NCBI GenBank assembly: GCA_947503365.1
Contig: CANNDT010000088.1
Span: 1 to 18,513, forward strand
Direction: 5' to 3'
Length of the DNA stretch: 18,513 nt
Source: CANNDT01 sp945876205
Lineage (GTDB): Bacteria; Acidobacteriota; Vicinamibacteria; Vicinamibacterales; UBA2999
The translations under genes and the position numbers were made by a program. Of the stretch, positions 13,867 to 18,513 are shown piece after piece. Position 1 is the stretch's first letter. The number at the start of each line of letters is the position of its first letter. The notes under the pieces were generated by a model. The model made no database searches. It saw only the letters and a list, made by a program, of their open reading frames with translations, and was not told the origin of the DNA.

Positions 13867-14928
13867 TCACTTCCTGAGCGTGTTCTTGATTGAGGCCCAC
13901 TCCTCGAGCGTGCACTCATAGCGATTGACCGCTTCGCTCGGATTCCACACGAAATACGCGTTCCAGACGAACGGCTTGACGAGCGTTGCGGGCTCATTCA
14001 CGGTCATCACATAGTCGAGCCGGCTGCCGTCCGGAACAACGGTCAGACGTTCGTTAATCGCCACGTTCCGGGTTTGCGGTGCACCCGATCGGTCGAAGTA
14101 CGGCCAGTTGATCCTGGATGTATCGACGACGAGTGTCTTGCCTTCCCAACGTCCTACCGAGTAGCCGAGGGCCGATAACGGCACGCTCGTCGGACGGACG
14201 ACATTGGCGCCCATGTGAATCTTTCGTCGCGCATCGAACTCCTCGAATCGCACCTCGATATCGCGGCCGACCTGTACGAACTCCATCGGGTAGGGGTTGC
14301 CCATCAGTGCCGGCATGCCCGGCGCCACGCACTTGGTCAACGGGTTGTCCGCGATGTCGTCCCATTTTGCGACCGCCGCCGCCGCCGACTTCGTCAGCTG
14401 GTAGTTCGATCGCCCCGCGAAGAACCAGGCGCCGGTGCCCTGGCTCCAGACCCGAAATATGCTGTCTCCCAGGGCAGCGGCTGGTTTCCTGGCGCCCGCA
14501 ACCACCGTACTGCCGGCGGTCTTCCCAGACCAGCGCGGCTCCCGTGTGCCACCCACGAGCAGCTCGACGCCATTCGGCAGCAGCACGTGATTGACCTGAA
14601 GGTATCGGTCTCTGCGAGTCGATGGCCAGCCGGCCACCCGAACCAGATCGCCGAGAGCGAGGCTCTCGCCCGTCAGCCCTCGGCGGCGTTGCGCGCTGAC
14701 CGCGCCGCCCTCGAGGGTCCACACAGCCTTCACGCCGTTCCTGTCGGTGCTCGTCACTTCCAACAGGATGTGCGGGTTTGTCCACGAGACTCTCGAGACC
14801 ACGCCTTCCACTTCCGTGACGACGCCTCGATCGAATTCGGACATCGAATGATGCGCGGTGGCTGAGAAAGGCACGGTCGCCAGGATGCCCGCGACTATTG
14901 CGCTGGCGAGTCTATGACGTCTCTTCAT
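13867..14928 (-). CDS. DUF6152-like secreted protein
   Basis: A 353-residue exported protein of unknown function. A signal peptide (MKRRHRLASAIVAGILATVPFS) ends at an ATA|HHS site near residue 25. The mature N-terminus HHSMSEFDRG, then VSRVSWTNPHILLEV and a GDLVRVAGWP block, is the pattern of the DUF6152 family, a small beta-barrel (OB-like) domain. The C-terminal half (about 190-350) has DNPLTKCVAPGMPALMGNPYPMEFVQ, GRWEGKTLVVDTS and RLTVVPDGSRLDYVMTVNEPATLVKPF. These blocks are shared with large paralogous families of secreted proteins in Acidobacteriota, as far as I recall. The start is ATG 14928 with GGAGG 5 nt upstream. It stands alone, divergent from the DsrE gene. Ligand and role are unknown; an extracytoplasmic binding or structural role is likely. 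Confidence 0.75.
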   Translation of the reverse strand: MKRRHRLASAIVAGILATVPFSATAHHSMSEFDRGVVTEVEGVVSRVSWTNPHILLEVTSTDRNGVKAVWTLEGGAVSAQRRRGLTGESLALGDLVRVAGWPSTRRDRYLQVNHVLLPNGVELLVGGTREPRWSGKTAGSTVVAGARKPAAALGDSIFRVWSQGTGAWFFAGRSNYQLTKSAAAAVAKWDDIADNPLTKCVAPGMPALMGNPYPMEFVQVGRDIEVRFEEFDARRKIHMGANVVRPTSVPLSALGYSVGRWEGKTLVVDTSRINWPYFDRSGAPQTRNVAINERLTVVPDGSRLDYVMTVNEPATLVKPFVWNAYFVWNPSEAVNRYECTLEEWASIKNTLRK

Positions 14929-14978
14929 GGCTTCCTCCAGGTCACGCTGTTTCGTGTGTGGTCGGCCAAACGGGGGAG

Positions 14979-15007
14979 AGTATAGCGGGAGTAACGCGTG
15001 CTTCGAA
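14979..15007 (-). promoter_or_regulatory. Possible sigma-70-type promoter for the DUF6152-like gene
   Basis: On the minus strand TTCGAA (15007-15002) and TATACT (14984-14979) are separated by 17 bp. The -10 matches five of six consensus bases, the -35 only three. The predicted start near 14971 gives a leader of about 43 nt before ATG 14928. The palindromic TTCGAA could also serve the divergent DsrE gene. The evidence is weak. Confidence 0.35.
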
Positions 15008-15072
15008 CAGAGGATTTATGCCTTATGCTGAACCACGCGGAAACTGGTTCACCTGTGACGTGGAGGCAGCGA

Positions 15073-15624
15073 ATGAAGAAGACGGTTGTTGGCGGAGGCC
15101 TGATCCTCGCCGTAACACTCGCAATGTCTACGACCTTGCTGGCGCAGGGCGGCCAGGGATTGCCGATCCCAGGCGTCGAGCCTGCGAAGGACATCGCGGG
15201 CGCCAAGGAAGTGCCTGACGCGAAGACTGAGTACAAGGTGCTCTTCGATGTCGGCAAGGCGGCCGCCACGCCGTCAGACGTCAACCCGATGCTGCAGGCG
15301 GCGGCACGCTACCTCAACACGCTCGCCCACGTCGGCGTCCCACCCGAGCACCGCAAGCTCGCCGTTGTCTTCCACCAGGGCGGCACCCACGCCATCCTGA
15401 AGAACGACGAATACAAGGCGCGGAACAACGGGAAGGACAACCCCAACATCGCCATCATCCAGGCGCTCAAGAAAGCCGGCGTCGAATTCCACGTCTGCGG
15501 GCAGGCCATCCTGGCTGGCAAGATCGACCAGAAGGACATCCAGCCGGAAATTCAGGTCGACCTCTGGGCGCTGACGACGATCATCAACATGGAGCTCCGG
15601 GGCTACGTGCGCATCGGCGGATAA
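15073..15624 (+). CDS. Exported DsrE-family protein
   Basis: A 183-residue protein with a signal peptide (MKKTVVGGGLILAVTLAMSTTLLA|Q) and a DsrE/DsrF-like fold: YKVLFDVG (54-61) as strand one, a helix with MLQAAARYLNTLA, KLAVVFHQGGTHAIL (95-109), NIAIIQALKKAGVEFHVCGQAIL with a single Cys142, and a final LTTIINMELRGYVRI. DsrE-type proteins handle sulfur, often as sulfur carriers on a conserved cysteine. This secreted subfamily is of unknown function, and its lone Cys142 sits where the active cysteine would be expected. ATG 15073 is chosen over upstream starts because of GGAGG 6 nt before it and because it gives a clean signal peptide. Confidence 0.8.
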   Translation: MKKTVVGGGLILAVTLAMSTTLLAQGGQGLPIPGVEPAKDIAGAKEVPDAKTEYKVLFDVGKAAATPSDVNPMLQAAARYLNTLAHVGVPPEHRKLAVVFHQGGTHAILKNDEYKARNNGKDNPNIAIIQALKKAGVEFHVCGQAILAGKIDQKDIQPEIQVDLWALTTIINMELRGYVRIGG

Positions 15625-15655
15625 CCCGCAGCGAGGGTGGCGTTGCGGGAACGAC

Positions 15656-16051
15656 GTGGCCAAGACCAACTATCAGAGCGTCGGCGACTATCTCGCCTCG
15701 CAGCCGCCGGCGGCGCAACGCGCGCTGAAGCGGGTACGGAGCGCCATCCGTAAGGCCATGCCGGCAGCCGAAGAAGTGATCTCGTATCAGATCCCCGCGT
15801 ACAAGCTCAACGGCCGCGCCGTGCTGTATTTCGCCGGGTGGAAGGCGCATTACTCGCTCTAGCCCGCCAGCGGCCGCCTGGTCGCGGCATTCAAGGCTGA
15901 CCTCGCGCCATACGAGGTCAGCAAGGGGACGATCCGCTTTCCGCTCGCCGAGCCGGTACCGGTGACGTTGATCGCCGCCCTCGCGACATTCCGCGCGGCG
16001 GAGGGCCTCGAGCGCAAGAAGACGAAAACGGCAGCGGCGAAGAAGCGCTAG
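15656..16051 (+). pseudogene. DUF1801/YdhG-like protein interrupted by an in-frame amber codon
   Basis: GTG 15656 (Shine-Dalgarno-like CGGGA) opens MAKTNYQSVGDYLAS and continues RVRSAIRKAMPAAEEVISYQIPAYKLNGRAVLYFAGWKAHYSL to a TAG at 15860-15862. The same frame then continues without interruption as PASGRLVAAFKADLAPYEVSKGTIRFPLAEPVP and a lysine-rich end to TAG 16049-16051. Both halves belong to the small DUF1801/YdhG (iron chaperone frataxin-like fold) family, whose members read HYSLYPAS-like here. The TAG therefore replaces a tyrosine codon by one base change. The restored protein would be 131 residues. Either the gene is broken, the base is a sequencing error, or, least likely, the amber codon is read through. 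Confidence 0.85.
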
Positions 16052-16060
16052 TCTTCAAGG

Positions 16061-16321
16061 ATGATTGACGCCCTGGGGTTCGCCGCGGCCACGCTCACCA
16101 CGCTCGCCTTTCTTCCGCAGGTGCTCAAATCGTGGAGACGACGCGCCGTGGACGACCTCTCGCTGGCGATGCTGGTCGCCCTGAACATCGGCATCGTCTT
16201 ATGGATCGCCTACGGCCTCGCGATTGCGGCCTTCCCGCTCATCCTCGCCAACGTCGTCACGCTCGTGTTCACCGCGATCCTGCTGGGACTGAAGATCGGC
16301 GTTCGACCCCGCCAGGGCTGA
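16061..16321 (+). CDS. SemiSWEET sugar transporter
   Basis: An 86-residue protein with three transmembrane helices (about 3-22, 36-55, 58-78), the size and layout of a SemiSWEET protomer, which dimerises to form a sugar channel or uniporter in the inner membrane. The first helix carries ATLTTLAFLPQVLKSW with the conserved PQ pair. Helix two has LNIGIVLWIAYGL, and helix three ANVVTLVFTAILLGLKI, with the conserved Asn of the binding pocket. ATG 16061 follows the DUF1801 pseudogene by 9 nt. An AAGG directly abuts the ATG, too close for good ribosome binding. Substrates of this family are mono- or disaccharides; this one is unknown. Confidence 0.88.
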   Translation: MIDALGFAAATLTTLAFLPQVLKSWRRRAVDDLSLAMLVALNIGIVLWIAYGLAIAAFPLILANVVTLVFTAILLGLKIGVRPRQG

Positions 16322-16427
16322 CGGGTATTTTTGACACTCACCCGGTATTTATTGGCTGCTTAAACCGACCGCGGCGGCGATACACTGCTCCCCGCCCAAC
16401 CGTGGAATCCGCAGAAAGAAGGATGAC

Positions 16428-17333
16428 GTGACTCGATCGATCGCGGCCGCGTGCGCGGCGTGCCTGCTGCTGCTCACCTCGCCGCTCGGCGCGCAGGACC
16501 TGGGTCCGGCTTTCCGCAAGATCAAGGAGGGAATCTACGTCCAGTCGTCGCGCGAGGTAAATTCGACGTCGACGATCGTCCTGACCTCGGAAGGACCGGT
16601 CATCATCGACACCGGCCAGACGCTGATCGACTCGCGCGAGGTCCTGGCCGCCGTCAAGAAGCTGACCCCGCTGCCCGTGCGGATGGTCATCAACACCGAG
16701 GTCCATCCGGATCACACGACCGGCAACTTCGTCTTCTCGCCGCCCGCCCTCGTCATCAATCACGCCGGCGCCGGCGAGGCGATGCAGAAGGCGTCCGATC
16801 CCAACCGCGCCGCGACGCTCGCCGCCCAGTCTCCCGAGATGCGCATCGCCGCCGAGGGCTATCGCCTGGTCACGCCGCACATCGAGTATCGCGACAAGAC
16901 GACGCTGCACATTGGCGGGCGTACGTTCGAGCTGCTCCACATGAAGAACGTGCACAGCGAGGCTGACACCGCGGTATGGCTCCCGAACGAGCGCGTGCTC
17001 TTTGCCGCCTCGGTGGCGCTGCCCGGCTCGATCAACAACATTCGTCCGTTCGTCGACATTCGCGACATGCTGGCCGCAATGAAGATGATGAAGGCGCTCA
17101 ATCCCGACGTCGTCGTGCCTGGCCACGGCTCCTTCGGGACGACGAAGATCTTCGACGACAACGAGCGCTATTACACGCTGCTGCTCGAGCGCGTGGGCGC
17201 GATGGTGCGCGCGGGAAAGACTCTCGACCAGATCAAGCAGGAGCTGCGCATGCCTGAGTACGCCGACTGGTCATACCAGGAACGAATGCCGTCCAACATT
17301 GAGGCCGCCTACCGCGCGGCACGAGGAAACTAA
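16428..17333 (+). CDS. Secreted MBL-fold metallo-hydrolase-like protein with altered metal site
   Basis: A 301-residue protein with a signal peptide (cleavage near SPLGA|QD, residue 22) and a metallo-beta-lactamase fold: VIIDTG (58-63), VINTEVHPDHTTGN (87-100), HMKNVHSEADTAVWLP (171-186), LFAASVALPGS (191-201), PDVVVPGHG (226-234). Compared with the canonical HxHxDH, the first His is Glu91; the ligands His93, Asp95 and His96 remain, as do His176 and His233. The bridging Asp, normally in a GD pair, is Ser195. It may bind one metal or use a changed site. The start is GTG 16428 with AAGGA 4 nt upstream. Its stop overlaps the next gene's start by 1 nt (TAATG), so the two form an operon. The substrate is unknown. 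Confidence 0.82.
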   Translation: MTRSIAAACAACLLLLTSPLGAQDLGPAFRKIKEGIYVQSSREVNSTSTIVLTSEGPVIIDTGQTLIDSREVLAAVKKLTPLPVRMVINTEVHPDHTTGNFVFSPPALVINHAGAGEAMQKASDPNRAATLAAQSPEMRIAAEGYRLVTPHIEYRDKTTLHIGGRTFELLHMKNVHSEADTAVWLPNERVLFAASVALPGSINNIRPFVDIRDMLAAMKMMKALNPDVVVPGHGSFGTTKIFDDNERYYTLLLERVGAMVRAGKTLDQIKQELRMPEYADWSYQERMPSNIEAAYRAARGN

Positions 17334-18025
17334 TGGCGCAGACTGTCGAATTCAAGAGCAATGGAAGCACCGCCTCCGGATACCTGGCGACGCCCGCCTC
17401 GGGCTCGGGCCCGGGTGTGTTGGTGATCCAGGAGTGGTGGGGTCTCGATTCAGAGACCAAGCGGCAGGCGGATCGCCTCGCCGCCGACGGCTTCGTCGCG
17501 CTGGCACCGGATCTGTATCACGGCGAGCTGGCGGGACACACCGAAATGGACAAGGCCGGCAAGCTGATGCACAGCCTGCCTCCCGATCGCGCCGGCCGCG
17601 ACATGAGCGGCGCGATCGACTATCTCGCCAGCCACAAGGCCGTCACCGGCACGGGCATCGGCGTCGTCGGCTTCTGCATGGGTGGCATGCTGGCGTTGAT
17701 CATCGCCGCGAATCGTCCCGACAAGGTCAAGGCGGTCGTCCCGTTCTACGGCTTCCCGCAGGGCGAGATGGAACCCGACTGGTCGAAGCTGACGGCGTCG
17801 ATCAGCGGTCACATGGCCGAGAAGGACGACTTCTTCCCGCCCGACGCAGCGCGTGCGCTCGAGGCCAAGCTGCGCGGACTCGGCAAAGACGTCACGCTCA
17901 CCGTGCATCCCGGCACCGGCCACGCCTTCATGGCGAGCCACAATGCGCTCGGCACCCATAACGCCGCGGCCGCGGAGAAGATCTGGCCCGAGGTCGTGTC
18001 GTTCCTGAAGGCGACGCTTCAATAG
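17333..18025 (+). CDS. Dienelactone hydrolase family protein
   Basis: An alpha/beta-hydrolase of 230 residues with the DLH signature: IQEWWGL (Glu34, which in DLH holds the nucleophile), GFCMGGM with nucleophile Cys115, an Asp in AEKDDFF (165 or 166), and GTGHAF with His197. The Cys-Asp-His triad defines dienelactone hydrolases (carboxymethylenebutenolidase, EC 3.1.1.45), which open lactone rings in aromatic catabolism. Many genomic homologues act on other esters or lactones. No signal peptide is present, so it is cytoplasmic. The ATG is shared with the TAA of the MBL gene, and GAGG lies 8 nt upstream. The 3' end overlaps the convergent dnaE2 by 7 nt. Confidence 0.88.
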   Translation: MAQTVEFKSNGSTASGYLATPASGSGPGVLVIQEWWGLDSETKRQADRLAADGFVALAPDLYHGELAGHTEMDKAGKLMHSLPPDRAGRDMSGAIDYLASHKAVTGTGIGVVGFCMGGMLALIIAANRPDKVKAVVPFYGFPQGEMEPDWSKLTASISGHMAEKDDFFPPDAARALEAKLRGLGKDVTLTVHPGTGHAFMASHNALGTHNAAAAEKIWPEVVSFLKATLQ

Positions 18026-18513
18026 AAGTCGTGCGCGTCAACCGACGCGCCGCCGTCGATGCCGTGAAGGCGCTCCGCCTTCACGGACATCACGCCGTCC
18101 TGGTGCTGCAGCACTCCCTCGACCAGCAGGAACGGCTGGCGGATCACGGTCATCCGCTCGCGGTCGAACAGATCCGGCCGCACGATGACGTTGGAGATCC
18201 CGGTTTCGTCCTCGAGGGTGAGGAACACGAATCCCTTGGCGGTGCCGGGCCGCTGGCGCGTGATGACCATGCCGGCGACCCGCACGCGCCGGCCGTCGCG
18301 CGCCTGCGGCAGATCGGACGCGCGCATCACCCCGCGCAGCGCCAGGTCGTCGCGCCGCAAGGCCATCGGATGCGGCCCAATCGTCAATCCCATGCCCGCA
18401 TAGTCAGACCGCAACCGTTCATCGTCATTCATGATGGGTAATGGTGACGCTCCCCCTTCCCCCTGTCCCCTGCCCCCTTCATCAAACATTTCGCCCGACG
18501 GGCGAACGGCCCG
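18019..18513 (-). CDS. dnaE2: Error-prone DNA polymerase DnaE2 (ImuC), C-terminal part; gene runs off the right edge
   Basis: The frame is open from the window edge to TGA 18021-18019, giving 164 residues of a protein usually about 1050 long. MNDDERLRSDYAGMGLTIGPHPM matches the segment after the polymerase core. RVRVAGMVITRQRPGTAKGFVFLTLEDETG and PFLLVEGVLQHQDGVMSVKAERL are the C-terminal OB-fold blocks typical of DnaE2. DnaE2 works with ImuA and ImuB in SOS-induced translesion synthesis. A start at the internal ATG 18489 would be misleading, because coding continues upstream. The linker (about residues 8-28 of this fragment: GEMFDEGGRGQGEGGASPLPI) is unusually Gly-rich because a G-run repeat sits in the coding strand. 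Confidence 0.88.
   Translation of the reverse strand, partial: RAVRPSGEMFDEGGRGQGEGGASPLPIMNDDERLRSDYAGMGLTIGPHPMALRRDDLALRGVMRASDLPQARDGRRVRVAGMVITRQRPGTAKGFVFLTLEDETGISNVIVRPDLFDRERMTVIRQPFLLVEGVLQHQDGVMSVKAERLHGIDGGASVDAHDFY
18452..18477 (-). other. G-quadruplex-type motif in dnaE2
   Basis: On the minus (coding) strand four runs of 5, 4, 5 and 5 guanines are separated by 2, 3 and 2 bases (CA, ACA, AA). This is well inside the usual criterion for a G-quadruplex (runs of at least 3, loops of 1-7). It encodes the Gly-rich linker between the polymerase core and the C-terminal OB-fold. Confidence 0.7.

Noticed and set aside
16331..16336. TTGACA as a -35 box for the MBL gene
   Set aside because: No acceptable -10 hexamer at 16-18 bp downstream; the nearest TACACT (about 16381) is too far away.
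18019..18489. A complete 156-residue gene starting at ATG 18489
   Set aside because: The frame stays open to the window edge and the content is the C-terminus of DnaE2, so this is a partial gene rather than a small complete one.

Overview
This GC-rich, gene-dense window looks like chromosome from a soil-type bacterium, most likely an Acidobacteriota of the Vicinamibacteria kind. That placement is inference. It rests on the GC-rich codon use, a DUF6152-type secreted protein, a SpoIID/LytB-type protein, and an array of short CACGAAG/CTTCGTG repeats of the sort I associate with those genomes. No rRNA, tRNA or CRISPR array is visible.

Layout. (a) 1-577: the end of an IS3-family insertion sequence. 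The first codons of its orfA run off the left edge on the minus strand, and it sits against a lipoprotein gene that has lost its signal peptide. (b) 578-4710: a plus-strand polysaccharide-type unit behind a near-perfect sigma-54 promoter: asnB-type amidotransferase, an AlgD-like GDP-mannose 6-dehydrogenase, and a DedA/VTT-like membrane protein. The asnB 3' end runs through a pair of REP-like palindromes. (c) 4734-4793: a 19-residue stump of a nucleotide-sugar epimerase/SDR gene, overlapping the next gene. (d) 4786-7728, minus strand: PLD-like protein, small SET-domain methyltransferase, SpoIID/LytB protein. The SpoIID signal peptide is encoded inside the CTTCGTG repeat array. (e) 7905-13533, minus strand: a tightly coupled five-gene operon, in transcription order Gfo/Idh/MocA oxidoreductase, GMC oxidoreductase, VOC protein, Mak-like ROK fructokinase, SulP transporter. 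Three of its four junctions are 4-nt stop/start overlaps. (f) 13867-14928, minus strand: DUF6152-like secreted protein. (g) 15073-18025, plus strand: periplasmic DsrE-like protein, a DUF1801/YdhG gene broken by an in-frame amber codon, a SemiSWEET sugar transporter, a secreted MBL-fold protein with an altered metal site, and a dienelactone hydrolase. (h) 18019-18513, minus strand: the C-terminal end of the error-prone polymerase DnaE2, with a G-quadruplex-type motif in its coding strand.

How the genes fit together. AsnB and AlgD suggest sigma-54-controlled synthesis of a uronic-acid-containing or amidated exopolysaccharide. The five-gene operon looks like oxidation and phosphorylation of a sugar or sugar derivative coupled to an anion transporter. 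I cannot match it to a named pathway, and it is the best candidate for an undescribed system. Much of the remaining interest lies in genome erosion and repeat invasion: an IS-truncated gene, an epimerase stump, an amber pseudogene, and repeats that have been read into proteins.
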